Shown here piece by piece: positions 51,752-60,633 of a DNA stretch of 64,000 nucleotides. The position numbers and the translations under genes were made by a program. The first letter of the stretch is position 1, and every line of letters starts with the position of its first letter. The stretch lies in the NCBI RefSeq assembly GCF_021531315.1, contig NZ_JAFBIQ010000008.1, positions 1-64,000 of the forward strand. The letters are read 5' to 3'. Under the pieces are notes generated by a model that saw only the letters and a list, made by a program, of their open reading frames with translations, was not told the DNA's origin and ran no database searches. This stretch comes from Oscillibacter valericigenes. Its GTDB lineage: Bacteria; Bacillota; Clostridia; Oscillospirales; Oscillospiraceae.

Positions 51752-52711
51752 CTAACGCAGCTGTGCCGCGCGCTCCTGCCGCAGCTCACGCAGCGTGGGG
51801 ACGATGACGCACAGCGAGGCGGCGAGGAAGAAGACGATGCCGATCATGCGGTTGACGCTGATGACCTCGTGATACACGAGCACCGCCAGCAGCGTCGCCA
51901 GTACGGGCTTGATGAGGTAGATGAACGAGGCTTCGGTCGCGGAGGTGTACTCGGCGATCTTTGCTGTGAGGAAAAAGCCGATGGCCGCGCAGCCGATGCC
52001 GACATGGCAGAGCAGGAGCGTCGAACTGAGCGTGAAGCCGGTGAAAAAGGGCACATCGGCAAAAATATCCAGCCCAAGGCGGCGGTACAGCGCGCCGACG
52101 GCGGGAAGATGGCCGAGCAGCAGCAGCGCGAGCAGCTCAGCGCCGCCGAGGAGCAGGTTGAAGGTCGAGATGGCCAGCGCGCCGAGCCGCGGGAGGCGCA
52201 GCTTGCAGAGCGTGCCGTACAGGGCGAAGAGCAGCGTTGCGAGCAGGATCTCGACAAAGCCGCGTGGGCTGAGCTCAAGCTTTGCGGGGTTGAGGATAAA
52301 GAGAATGCCGATCAGCTCGACGCCGATGGCGATGAGGTGGTTCTTTTTCAGCGGCTCGTGCAAAATGAGGTGTGCGGCGGCGAGAGCGAAAACGGGGTTG
52401 CCTGAGTAGATGATGGAGGTCGCCGAGGCGTCCATGTGCAGCACCGCCATTTGCAGGAGCGACATGTGCAGCGTGACCGTCAGAAAGCCGAGCAGGGCAA
52501 AATAGCGCCAGTCGGAGCGGGTGAGCCGGACACCCCGCTGCCGCAGCGAGCGCAGGGCGAAGGGCAGCAGCGCCAGCGCGCCGAGCAGCACGCGCTCGGC
52601 GGTGACCTGCATGGGCGCGAACGCGCCGCCGAGGGCCTTGAGCGCGACCTCGGTGGTGGAGTAGAGCATGGCGGCGAGCAGGATGTAAAGATAGCCGCGT
52701 TTCCGATTCAT
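51752..52711 (-). CDS. EamA-family (DMT) transporter
   Basis: 319 residues, ten predicted helices in two EamA repeats, starting MNRKRGYLYILLAAMLYSTTEVALKAL. The first repeat ends near residue 145, the second is QLLLGG-type with LSSTLLLCHVGIGCAAIGFF. Probably exports or imports a small metabolite. The ribosome site is weak (GAGGG). Confidence 0.9.
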   Translation of the reverse strand: MNRKRGYLYILLAAMLYSTTEVALKALGGAFAPMQVTAERVLLGALALLPFALRSLRQRGVRLTRSDWRYFALLGFLTVTLHMSLLQMAVLHMDASATSIIYSGNPVFALAAAHLILHEPLKKNHLIAIGVELIGILFILNPAKLELSPRGFVEILLATLLFALYGTLCKLRLPRLGALAISTFNLLLGGAELLALLLLGHLPAVGALYRRLGLDIFADVPFFTGFTLSSTLLLCHVGIGCAAIGFFLTAKIAEYTSATEASFIYLIKPVLATLLAVLVYHEVISVNRMIGIVFFLAASLCVIVPTLRELRQERAAQLR

Positions 52712-52782
52712 GGCGTCAGCCCTCGCTTTCCATAGGATCAAGCAGAGTCATTGTATGCTCCGAGCGCAGAAAAAGCAACAAG

Positions 52783-52814
52783 AAAGTGCCGCTTCCGAGA
52801 GGAAACGGCACTTT
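52783..52814 (-). terminator. Hairpin terminator after the symporter gene
   Basis: AAAGTGCCG and TTCC pair with GGAA and CGGCACTTT around GAGA; it lies downstream of the minus-strand symporter gene. Confidence 0.75.
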
Positions 52815-52836
52815 TTCTGATCGGGCTGCGCTTTTG

Positions 52837-54069
52837 TTACTTGACTTCGGCGGCCTTCTTGCTCTCCCACTTGGTGACGCAGAGCGCGCAGGAGATGTCG
52901 CCGGTGATGTTCAGGCAGGTACGGCCCATGTCGAAGAGACGATCCACGCCGTAGATGATCATGATCATATCGACGGGGATGTTCATCGCCTGAAGCACCA
53001 TGGCGAGCATGATCATGCCCGCGCCGGGGGTGCCGGCGGTGCCGATGGAGGCGAGCGTCGCGGTGACGACGATGGTGACCATCTGGCCGACAGTCAGCGT
53101 CATGCCGCAGCAGGTGGCGAGGAAGATGGTGGCGACGCACTGATAAATGGCGGTACCGTCCATATTGATGGTCGCGCCGAGGGGGATGACGAAGGAGGAA
53201 ACATCATTCTCCGCACCCAGCTCCTCCGAGCACTCCATGCTCAGCGGAATGGTCGCGGCGGAGGAGGTGGAGGTGAAGGCGAAGATCATCGCGGGGGACG
53301 CCTTCTTGAAGAAGGTGATCGGATTGACGCCCGCGAACGCCTTGGCGGAGACGGAGTAGCAAAGGACTGCGTGGACGATGTAGCCAAGGTAGGCGCAGCC
53401 GAGGACGATGCCGAGGGAGCCGAGGATCTCGGGGCCCTGCGTGGCAACAACCCAAGCCATCATGGTGAACACGCCGATGGGGCTGAGAGAAATGATGAAG
53501 GCCATCACGCGCTCGATGACCGCGTAGAGGGAGGTGACCATATCCTGCGCGAGCTTGCCCTTTTCGCCTGCCGCAAGGATGCCGCCGCCGAGAAGAATGG
53601 CGATGACGATGACCTGAAGCATATTGGAGGTGCGGAAGGACTCCCAGAGGTTACTGGGGAAGATGCCGATGAGGGTATCCATGAAGTTGGCGCTGGTGGC
53701 CTTCTCCCAGACCTGACCGTCAACGAGCTGCAGGGTGGGGAAGAGGCCGACGTTGTTGAAGATGTTGGCAAACACGAGGCCGATGACGCAGGCAACGGCG
53801 GTGGTGACGAGGAAGTACGCGACGGTCTTCCAGCCGACGGAGCCGACCTTCTTCATGTCGCCCATGGAGATGATGCCGTCGATCATCGACAGCAGCACGA
53901 CAGGCACGACGATGAACTTGAGAAGGTTGACAAAGATGGTGCCGAAGGGCTTGAGGTAGTTGGTCGTGATCTCGGGCTTACCCATAAAGTAGAAGGCAAG
54001 GCCGACCACGATGCCGAGAATCAGAGCAATTACGATCTGTACCGGCAGGCTGAGTTTTTTCTTTTCCAT
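52837..54069 (-). CDS. Dicarboxylate/amino acid:cation symporter
   Basis: 410 residues from the ATG at 54069. DAACS family: hydrophobic N-terminal helices, serine-rich re-entrant loop AFTSTSSAATIPLSM (about residue 265), GATINMDGTAIYQ (about residue 293), and GTAGTPGAGMIML. Sodium- or proton-coupled uptake of aspartate, glutamate or dicarboxylates. AGGAG is 12 nt before the ATG; a GTG at 54078 is closer but less likely. Confidence 0.94.
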   Translation of the reverse strand: MEKKKLSLPVQIVIALILGIVVGLAFYFMGKPEITTNYLKPFGTIFVNLLKFIVVPVVLLSMIDGIISMGDMKKVGSVGWKTVAYFLVTTAVACVIGLVFANIFNNVGLFPTLQLVDGQVWEKATSANFMDTLIGIFPSNLWESFRTSNMLQVIVIAILLGGGILAAGEKGKLAQDMVTSLYAVIERVMAFIISLSPIGVFTMMAWVVATQGPEILGSLGIVLGCAYLGYIVHAVLCYSVSAKAFAGVNPITFFKKASPAMIFAFTSTSSAATIPLSMECSEELGAENDVSSFVIPLGATINMDGTAIYQCVATIFLATCCGMTLTVGQMVTIVVTATLASIGTAGTPGAGMIMLAMVLQAMNIPVDMIMIIYGVDRLFDMGRTCLNITGDISCALCVTKWESKKAAEVK

Positions 54070-54130
54070 AATACACACGCTCTCCTATACTGTTTTTGAC
54101 TTATAGAAATAACCTATAAATCACACTGCC

Positions 54131-54159
54131 ATTATACTGCGAAGCGGCGGGTTTTGCAA
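54131..54159 (-). promoter_or_regulatory. Promoter of the symporter gene
   Basis: On the minus strand, TTGCAA (54159-54154), 17-nt spacer, perfect TATAAT (54136-54131). Confidence 0.8.
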
Positions 54160-54252
54160 GAGCAACGACCGTTTTTCTATATGTGATTTTCCACAAAATA
54201 TAAAGGAAAAGCGATCGGCGATATGGGCAGGCAAAAAATTTTGTGCGGCTAC

Positions 54253-54281
54253 TTGCAATATGCGGAACTTTTCGGTACGAT
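54253..54281 (+). promoter_or_regulatory. Promoter of rsmD-coaD
   Basis: TTGCAA (54253-54258), 17-nt spacer, TACGAT (54276-54281). Confidence 0.68.
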
Positions 54282-54328
54282 AGAAACAGAAAACGCAAGA
54301 CGCCGCACGGCGGCGGAAAGGATCGGCT

Positions 54329-54886
54329 ATGAGAGTCATCACAGGCACAGCGCGCGGGCGCCGACTGAATGAATTGAAGGGCTTTGATACCCGCCCGACG
54401 ACCGACAAGGTCAAGGAGGGCATTTTCTCCGCGATCCAGTTTGAGGTGGAGGGCGCGCGCGTGCTCGACCTGTTCGCGGGCACGGGGCAGCTGGGCATTG
54501 AGGCGCTCTCGCGCGGGGCGGCGCGCGCGGTGTTTGTCGAACGGCGCAGCGACGCGGTGAAGCTGATCCGCGAAAATCTGGCGCTGACAGGGCTGGAGAG
54601 CGGCGCGCAGGTCGTGTGCGGCGACGCGGCAGCCTATCTGGGCGCCCTGCGGGAGCGGTTCGACATCATTTTCCTCGACCCGCCTTACGCCGACGACCTG
54701 CTGGAGCGCAGCATCGCGCACATCGCGCGGTTTGACATTTTATCGCCCGATGGTATAATGATCGCAGAAAGTCCGGCGGAGAAAGAGCTGCCTGCGCTCA
54801 GCGCGCCCTACCGTGCGGCGCGGGAGTATCGCTACGGCAGGATCAAGGTCACGCTCTACCGCCGCGACAGGGAGGAGACGACATGA
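54329..54886 (+). CDS. rsmD: 16S rRNA (guanine966-N2)-methyltransferase
   Basis: 185 residues. RVITGTARGRRLNELKGFDTRPTTDKVKEGIF start, SAM site DLFAGTGQLGIEALSRGA (about residue 46) and catalytic DPPYAD (about residue 116). Methylates 16S rRNA. Overlaps the coaD start (ATGA), as in most Firmicutes. Confidence 0.95.
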   Translation: MRVITGTARGRRLNELKGFDTRPTTDKVKEGIFSAIQFEVEGARVLDLFAGTGQLGIEALSRGAARAVFVERRSDAVKLIRENLALTGLESGAQVVCGDAAAYLGALRERFDIIFLDPPYADDLLERSIAHIARFDILSPDGIMIAESPAEKELPALSAPYRAAREYRYGRIKVTLYRRDREETT

Positions 54887-55377
54887 GAGAGGAACGCATC
54901 GCCGTATTCCCCGGCAGCTTCGACCCCGTGACGCTCGGCCACATGGACATCATCGAGCGCGCGGCAGAGCTTTTCGACCGCGTGTATGTCGCCATTGTGC
55001 CGAACGGCGCGAAGGCGCACCCGATGTTCACCGACGAGGAAAAGCTGGAGCTGATGCGCGTGAGCGTCGCGCCGCTGGAGAATGTCGAGGCGGCGCTGTG
55101 GCACGGTCTGCTGACCGATTTTGCCGCGCAGAAGGGCGCGCGCTTTCTCGTGCGCGGCGCGCGGAACAGTGTGGATTTTGACGCGGAGTATCAGCTTTCG
55201 CTGATTTATAAGGATGTGTCCGGCGGGACGCTCGACACGGTGCTTTTCTGTGCCGCGCCCGCACACCAGCACATTTCCTCCACGATGGCGCGCGAGATGG
55301 TGAAGTACCGTCAGCCGCTGGAGAAGTATCTGCCGGCCGCGGCCGCGGACTTGATCAAGAGAAAGGATAGGGGATAA
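54883..55377 (+). CDS. coaD: Pantetheine-phosphate adenylyltransferase
   Basis: 164 residues. FPGSFDPVTLGHMDIIERA (TxGH motif, about residue 18), LVRGARNSVDFDAEYQL, and the ISSTMARE C-terminal signature. Fourth step of coenzyme A synthesis. 4-nt overlap with rsmD. Confidence 0.97.
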   Translation: MREERIAVFPGSFDPVTLGHMDIIERAAELFDRVYVAIVPNGAKAHPMFTDEEKLELMRVSVAPLENVEAALWHGLLTDFAAQKGARFLVRGARNSVDFDAEYQLSLIYKDVSGGTLDTVLFCAAPAHQHISSTMAREMVKYRQPLEKYLPAAAADLIKRKDRG

Positions 55378-55379
55378 CG

Positions 55380-55907
55380 ATGGCTGAAGAGAATGTGCAG
55401 AAGCTGCTGGATATGCTGTATGAAATGATCGACGAGGCAAAAAACGCGCCGCTGTCGAGCGACAAGTGCGTGCTCAACCGCGACGAGGCGCTCGACCTGC
55501 TCGATGAGATCCGCGCGCAGATGCCCGTTGAGCTCAAGCGCGCGCAGGAGCTGGTCCGCGCCCGCGACGAGTATGTCGAGGCCGCCAAGCGCGATGTCGA
55601 GCGCATGATGCAGAAGGCGGAGTTTGAGGCCAAGAGCAAGGTCTCCGAGAGCGAGGTGCTCACCGCCGCGCGCAACAAGGGGCACGACATCGTCAATCGC
55701 GCCGAGGAGCGCTCGCGCGAGATGTACCGCGTGGCGAACGACTACTCCGAGGATGTGCTGCGCCGCACGGAGGAGGCGGTCCAGATGGCGCTCGACGAGG
55801 TCAAGCAGACGCGCGTGCGCTTCCGCGCCGCCTCGGCAGAGCAGATGCAGCGCCGCCGCGAGGAGCTGAACCGATCTTTGGAGAAAAACGACAAAGAGGA
55901 TAGGTAA
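55380..55907 (+). CDS. Coiled-coil hypothetical protein
   Basis: 175 residues, nearly all helical and highly charged, with heptad-like repeats throughout (ELKRAQELVRARDEYVEAAKRDVERMMQKAEFEAKSK). It resembles DivIVA- or ATP-synthase-b-like coiled coils without a signature. It starts 2 nt after the coaD stop, so it is translated together with it. Function is unknown. Confidence 0.75.
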   Translation: MAEENVQKLLDMLYEMIDEAKNAPLSSDKCVLNRDEALDLLDEIRAQMPVELKRAQELVRARDEYVEAAKRDVERMMQKAEFEAKSKVSESEVLTAARNKGHDIVNRAEERSREMYRVANDYSEDVLRRTEEAVQMALDEVKQTRVRFRAASAEQMQRRREELNRSLEKNDKEDR

Positions 55908-55974
55908 AATTCGTTATATCTGACAAGGGACTTCTTTGAATTTTACCGCATGATTATATTTTGCGATGGGAATG

Positions 55975-56008
55975 AAGCACGCCACAAGATGTTGTGGCGT
56001 GCTTTTTC
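55975..56008 (+). terminator. Terminator of the rsmD-coaD operon
   Basis: 13-bp stem AAGCACGCCACAA with its complement, GATG loop, then T-rich tail. Confidence 0.88.
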
Positions 56009-56112
56009 TTCTCTCTTCGACAATGAAACGGGTGTTTTGGTTTCTGCGAAAAATGCCGCGGAAAAATGCCGGAAAAGCGCGGGAAAGCCTTAAAAATAAG
56101 GAAAATTTCTGC

Positions 56113-56141
56113 TTGCAATTCAAAAAAAGATTATGTATACT
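56113..56141 (+). promoter_or_regulatory. Promoter of the division and cell-wall cluster
   Basis: TTGCAA (56113-56118), 17-nt spacer, TATACT (56136-56141). Confidence 0.75.
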
Positions 56142-56150
56142 CAAAACATG

Positions 56151-56190
56151 AAGTGGGGAAAAGTGGTGCCAGGTGTTTAAAAGTGGTGCC
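56151..56190 (+). promoter_or_regulatory. Tandem 10-bp repeats, probable MraZ-binding boxes
   Basis: AAGTGGGGAA, AAGTGGTGCC, a degenerate AGGTGTTTAA, then AAGTGGTGCC, all in 10-bp register immediately after the -10. MraZ is known to bind tandem G-rich direct repeats at its own promoter, so autoregulation is likely. Confidence 0.75.
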
Positions 56191-56302
56191 ATTGCCCCCA
56201 AAATGCAGGAGAGTGGAGCGAAGCGACTTCCCCGAAAAAAGAGGGAGCCGCTGCTTTGCCCTCTTTGCAGCATCTCTAAATCAACGCCGAGGGGGGAGCG
56301 CT

Positions 56303-56719
56303 TTGACGGGTCAGTATCAGCACAGCATTGACGCCAAGGGCAGAGTGTTTATCCCCGCGAAGCTCCGCGAGGAGCTCGGCGAGACCTTTTATGTCACGAT
56401 GGGCATGGACTCCTGCCTGAGCGTTTATTCCGACGCGAGCTGGGCCAAGTTCACAGAGAAGTTCGAGAGCCTGCCCTACACCAAGACCAAGGCCATGCGC
56501 CCGCTCTTCGCCAACGCGGCGAAGTGCGAGCCGGACAGTCAGGGGCGCATCCTGCTGCCGCAGAAGCTGCGCGCCTACGCGGGGCTGGATAAGGATGTTG
56601 TCATCATCGGTGTATCCAACCGCGCCGAGATCTGGAACGCAGAGCGCTGGGCCGCGCTGGAGGCCGAGCAGCTCGATCCCGAGAACCTTGCCGCCGTGAT
56701 GGAAGAGCTGGGCTTCTGA
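56303..56719 (+). CDS. mraZ: Transcriptional regulator MraZ
   Basis: 138 residues from the TTG at 56303 (GAGGGGGGAG upstream); a longer frame back to 56066 covers the promoter. Two AbrB-like halves, GQYQHSIDAKGRVFIPAKLREEL and CEPDSQGRILLPQKLRAYAGL, each with the DxKGR-type motif. It controls the division cluster and itself. The stop is directly followed by rsmH. Confidence 0.95.
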   Translation: MTGQYQHSIDAKGRVFIPAKLREELGETFYVTMGMDSCLSVYSDASWAKFTEKFESLPYTKTKAMRPLFANAAKCEPDSQGRILLPQKLRAYAGLDKDVVIIGVSNRAEIWNAERWAALEAEQLDPENLAAVMEELGF

Positions 56720-56720
56720 G

Positions 56721-57665
56721 ATGGACGAGATCAACTACGGCCACAAGCCGGTGCTGCTGCACGAATGTCTCAATGCGCTCGCCATCAAGCCGGACGGCAT
56801 CTATCTCGATGGGACGCTCGGCCGCGCGGGCCACTCGCTGGAGATCGCCCGCCGCCTGACGGCGGGAGGGCGGCTCATTGCCCTCGACCGCGACGAGACC
56901 GCCATCGCGGCGGCGACGCGGCGGCTCGCGGACTATATGGACCGCGTGACGCTGGTGCACTCCAACTTCAGCGCGCTCGACGAGGTGCTGCGCGAGCTGG
57001 GCGTTCACGGCGTGGACGGAATGCTCTTCGACCTCGGCGTTTCCTCGCCGCAGCTTGACGACGCGAGCCGGGGCTTTTCCTACAAGCAGGACGCGCCGCT
57101 CGATATGCGCATGGACGAGAGCGCGAGCTACACTGCGCGCGAGCTCATCAACACCGTGAGCTATGACGAGCTCAAGCGCATCCTCTATGAATACGGCGAG
57201 GAGCGCTGCGCGCCCGCCATCGCCAAAAAAATCTGCGCCTGCCGCGAGCAAAGGCCCATCGAAACGACGCTGGAGCTGGCAGACATCATCCGCGCGGCGA
57301 TGCCTGCCGCGGCGCTGCGCGAAAAGCAGCACCCCGCCAAGCGGAGCTTTCAGGCCATCCGCATCGCGGTCAACGACGAGCTGGGCGAGCTGCCGCCGAT
57401 GCTCTCCGCCGCCGAAAAAAATCTCAAGTCGGGCGGCAGGCTCGCGGTCATCACCTTCCATTCGCTCGAGGACCGCATCGTCAAGCGCGAGCTGCAAGCG
57501 CTCGCCACGGGCTGCACCTGCCCGCCAGAGTTTCCGGTGTGCGTGTGCGGGAAAAAGCCGAAAATGAAGCTCATCACCCGCAAGCCCATCGTCTCGGGCG
57601 AGGAAGAACTGAACGATAACCCACGCGCGCGCAGCGCCAAGCTGCGCGTGGCGGAAAAGTGCTGA
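56721..57665 (+). CDS. rsmH: 16S rRNA (cytosine1402-N4)-methyltransferase
   Basis: 314 residues. HKPVLLHECLNAL start, SAM site DGTLGRAGHS (about residue 32), FDLGVSSPQLDDASRGFSYKQDAPLDMRMD, and HPAKRSFQAIRIAVNDEL. Standard member of the cluster, 1 nt after mraZ. Confidence 0.97.
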   Translation: MDEINYGHKPVLLHECLNALAIKPDGIYLDGTLGRAGHSLEIARRLTAGGRLIALDRDETAIAAATRRLADYMDRVTLVHSNFSALDEVLRELGVHGVDGMLFDLGVSSPQLDDASRGFSYKQDAPLDMRMDESASYTARELINTVSYDELKRILYEYGEERCAPAIAKKICACREQRPIETTLELADIIRAAMPAAALREKQHPAKRSFQAIRIAVNDELGELPPMLSAAEKNLKSGGRLAVITFHSLEDRIVKRELQALATGCTCPPEFPVCVCGKKPKMKLITRKPIVSGEEELNDNPRARSAKLRVAEKC

Positions 57666-57686
57666 AGTAGTCGGAGGGAGAACGCT

Positions 57687-58253
57687 ATGGCACGCACGAG
57701 CCGCAGACAACCGAATAGCTACCGCGGCGGCCGTGTGGTCGGCAATCTTGCCTATGATTACAGCTACGCCGAGCGGCGGGAGCGCCGCGCCCCACAGCCC
57801 GCGCCGGAGCGGCGCGAGGAGTTTATCCGTCCGCCGCAGCGGAGGGAAAAGGCCGCTGTGCGCCCGCGCGTGCGCGAGCGGCAGAGGGTATCGGGCGTGC
57901 TGACGCTCGGCTTTGCCGCGCTTGCCGCGCTGATCGTGGTCGTGCTGATGAGCTACGCACAGCTCACGAGCATTTCCGCCGAGGTGGTCTCGATGCAAAA
58001 GGAGCTCAAGTCGCTCGACGCCGAGCATGTCGCGCTGCTCACGCAGTATGAGCGGACCTACGATCTGGAAACGGTGAAGGCGGCGGCCGCCGCCACCGGC
58101 ATGAGCAAGCCCAGCTCCTCGCAGATCAGCTACATCGACCTCTCCGCCCCCGACAGCGTGGAGCTTTGCCAAACGCAGGGCGTCAGCGTCCTCAGCCGGG
58201 TGTTCACCTCGCTGGGGCAGGGCGTGTGCAGCGTGGTGGAATATTTCAGTTGA
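57687..58253 (+). CDS. ftsL: FtsL-like cell division protein
   Basis: 188 residues. Arg-rich N-terminal cytoplasmic part (about residues 1-68), one transmembrane helix (VLTLGFAALAALIVVVLMSY, about residues 70-90), then a coiled coil (SAEVVSMQKELKSLDAEHVALLTQYERTYDLE). The position between rsmH and the class B PBP is that of FtsL. Similarity is too low for a sequence-only call; topology and place decide. Confidence 0.78.
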   Translation: MARTSRRQPNSYRGGRVVGNLAYDYSYAERRERRAPQPAPERREEFIRPPQRREKAAVRPRVRERQRVSGVLTLGFAALAALIVVVLMSYAQLTSISAEVVSMQKELKSLDAEHVALLTQYERTYDLETVKAAAAATGMSKPSSSQISYIDLSAPDSVELCQTQGVSVLSRVFTSLGQGVCSVVEYFS

Positions 58254-58268
58254 GCGAAGCCTATACAT

Positions 58269-58299
58269 AAGGAGTAAGGAGCTTCCTTACTCCTTGTTT
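58269..58299 (+). terminator. Stem-loop between ftsL and the PBP gene
   Basis: A perfect 12-bp stem AAGGAGTAAGGA with its complement (58284-58295), 3-nt loop, followed by GTTTT. It looks like a terminator or attenuator inside the cluster. Confidence 0.68.
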
Positions 58300-58337
58300 T
58301 GCCATTATGCCCCCTTGCGCCATGAGGAGGAACGACC

Positions 58338-60569
58338 GTGCCGACACCCCCGAAAAGAAGACCCGACAGCGCGCGCCGCGCCAACCGCATCATCCAGCAG
58401 AGGACGCTACTGCTGCTGGCTTTGCTGGGCGTCGGCAGCTTTGTGCTGCTCTTTTTCCAGCTCTACAAGCTGCAGATCCGCCAGCACGACGAGCTGCAGA
58501 ACCTCGCCGTGCGCCAGCAGACGCTGCGCACGACCGTGGAGGCCAGCCGCGGCATGATCTACGACCGCAACAGCGATATCCTCGCCATCTCCTCAACGGC
58601 GGAGAATGTCTGCGTTTCGCCGCTTGACATCGCGCGGAACGAGCAGGATCAGGAGCTGATCGCAAACGGCCTCGGCGAGATCCTCGGTGTGGAGCCGGCG
58701 TATATCCTCGATGAGATGAAGAATACGGCCTCGCAGTATGAGGTCATCAAGTCCAAGGTCGAGCAGGAGACCGCGGACAAGGTACGCGCGTTCATCAGCG
58801 AAAATAAGATCAAGGGCGTTTTCCTCAGACCGACCTCCAAGCGCTACTACCCCTATTCCTCGCTCGCCGCGCATGTCATCGGCTTTGTCAACGCCAACGG
58901 CGGTGCCTACGGGCTTGAGGCGGTGTATGACGAGGCGCTGACGGGCCAGAGCGGCATGGTGGTCTCCGCGCGCGACCGCGACGGCCGCCCGCTGCTCTAT
59001 GACTATGAGCAGTATTTCGACGCCGAGAACGGCGACAGCCTGGTAACGACACTCGATAAAACGGTGCAGTATTATCTTGAAAAGGGGCTTGAGGAGCTCG
59101 AGAGCCGCTACGGCACCGGCGTGGGCGCGACCGGCATCGTCATCGATGTGAATACCGGCGGCGTGCTCGCCATGGCGTCGCTGCCGACCTACGACCTCAA
59201 CGCGCCCGCCGCCATTTTCAACCAGGAGATGCTCGCTGCGGGCATGAGCGACGAGGAGCTCAGCGCAGCGGCCAAGGACTTACAGAATGTCCAATGGCGC
59301 AACAAGGCCATCAACGACACCTTCCAGCCCGGCTCGACCTTCAAGATCATCACGCTGGCCATGGCGCTGGAGGAGGGCAAGGTCAAGCTGTCCGACACCT
59401 TCAGCTGTTCGGGCTATCTGATGGTGGAGGGGGCGAAGATCAACTGCTCCAAGCGCACCGGTCACGGGCAGCAGGACCTCATCACCGCCTTCGCAAATTC
59501 CTGCAACCCCGCCTTTATGAACATCGGTATGCGCCTTGGCAACACGACCTTTTATAACTATATGAAAGCCTTCGGCTTGACCGGCAAGAGCGGCATCGAC
59601 ACCACCGGCGAGGCGAGCGGCTTTGTCAACAAGGAGATCGAATACTCCACGCTGGCGCTGGCGTGCTACTCCTTCGGACAGAACTTCAATGTCACGCCGC
59701 TTTCCCTCATCAACGCGCAGGCGGCCTGCGTCAACGGCGGCTATCTGCGCAAGCCCTACATCGTCTCCGAGGTGCTCGACCAGGAGGGGAATGTCAAGTA
59801 CCGTCACGACACCACGCCCCTGCGCCAGGTCATCTCCGAGGACACCTCCAAGACCGTGCGCGACATCATGGAGTATGAGGTCGAGAGCGGCACGGGCAAG
59901 AACGGCAAGGTCGTCGGCTACCGCATCGGCGGCAAGACCGGCACCGCCGACCAGATCGACGGGAGCGTCACGGTCTCGTTCACCTGCTGCGCGCCGGCGG
60001 ACGACCCGCAGATCATGATGCTGCTCACCCTCAGCAACGCCAGCGACAAGACCGGCACCTACCGCTCGGGCGGCAACATGGCCGCGCCCGTGGCGTCGAG
60101 CGTGATGGCGGAGATCCTGCCCTATCTCGGCATCGAGCCGACTTACAGCGCCGACGAGCTGGTCGGCGCGGACAAGACCGTGCCGAATGTCGTCGGGCTC
60201 AGCCTCGACGCGGCGACGGCGAAGCTCAAGGCCGAGGGCTTTTCCTGCCGCGGCATCGGCGCGGGTGAGACCGTGACCGACCAGACGCCGCTCGGCGGCG
60301 CGATCGTGCCGAACAACGCGGAGATCCTGCTCTACCTCGGCGCGGAGAAATCCACAGAGCTCTGCATCGTGCCGAGCGTCGTGGGCGACAGCGCCGCGAC
60401 GGCGAACCGCAAGCTGACCGACGCGGGACTGATCATGTCCGTATCGGGTGCGAGCGGCGGCAGCTCGGCGAGCGTGCGCGCCATCTCGCAGTCGGAGGAG
60501 GCGGGCAAGGAGGTACCCGCCGGAACGGTGGTGCGCGTGCAGTTCAGCGACGGCTCCGTAAGGGATTAA
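58338..60569 (+). CDS. spoVD: Class B penicillin-binding protein (FtsI/SpoVD-like) with two PASTA domains
   Basis: 743 residues from a GTG at 58338 (GAGGAGG upstream). One N-terminal transmembrane helix (about residues 25-45), dimerisation domain (SRGMIYDRN), transpeptidase domain with PGSTFK (catalytic Ser, about residue 332), SCN (about residue 390) and GGKTGTAD (about residue 533). Two PASTA domains close it (VPNVVGLSLDAATAKLKAEGF and VPSVVGDSAATANRKLTDAGL). Crosslinks septal or spore cortex peptidoglycan; SpoVD and FtsI cannot be separated from sequence alone. Confidence 0.9.
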   Translation: MPTPPKRRPDSARRANRIIQQRTLLLLALLGVGSFVLLFFQLYKLQIRQHDELQNLAVRQQTLRTTVEASRGMIYDRNSDILAISSTAENVCVSPLDIARNEQDQELIANGLGEILGVEPAYILDEMKNTASQYEVIKSKVEQETADKVRAFISENKIKGVFLRPTSKRYYPYSSLAAHVIGFVNANGGAYGLEAVYDEALTGQSGMVVSARDRDGRPLLYDYEQYFDAENGDSLVTTLDKTVQYYLEKGLEELESRYGTGVGATGIVIDVNTGGVLAMASLPTYDLNAPAAIFNQEMLAAGMSDEELSAAAKDLQNVQWRNKAINDTFQPGSTFKIITLAMALEEGKVKLSDTFSCSGYLMVEGAKINCSKRTGHGQQDLITAFANSCNPAFMNIGMRLGNTTFYNYMKAFGLTGKSGIDTTGEASGFVNKEIEYSTLALACYSFGQNFNVTPLSLINAQAACVNGGYLRKPYIVSEVLDQEGNVKYRHDTTPLRQVISEDTSKTVRDIMEYEVESGTGKNGKVVGYRIGGKTGTADQIDGSVTVSFTCCAPADDPQIMMLLTLSNASDKTGTYRSGGNMAAPVASSVMAEILPYLGIEPTYSADELVGADKTVPNVVGLSLDAATAKLKAEGFSCRGIGAGETVTDQTPLGGAIVPNNAEILLYLGAEKSTELCIVPSVVGDSAATANRKLTDAGLIMSVSGASGGSSASVRAISQSEEAGKEVPAGTVVRVQFSDGSVRD

Positions 60570-60633
60570 AAGCACCGAAGAGAGCAAGACTTGACGGAGA
60601 AAGGACGATGCGCCTACGAAGCTCTGTGAGCTT

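Larger units (their letters stand above)
55908..56302. other. Intergenic region upstream of mraZ
   Basis: 395 nt without a gene. It holds the terminator of the rsmD operon (55975-56008), the mraZ promoter (56113-56141), a row of 10-bp MraZ-type repeats (56151-56190), and a leader of about 110 nt with a GGGGGGAG ribosome site. Confidence 0.75.
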
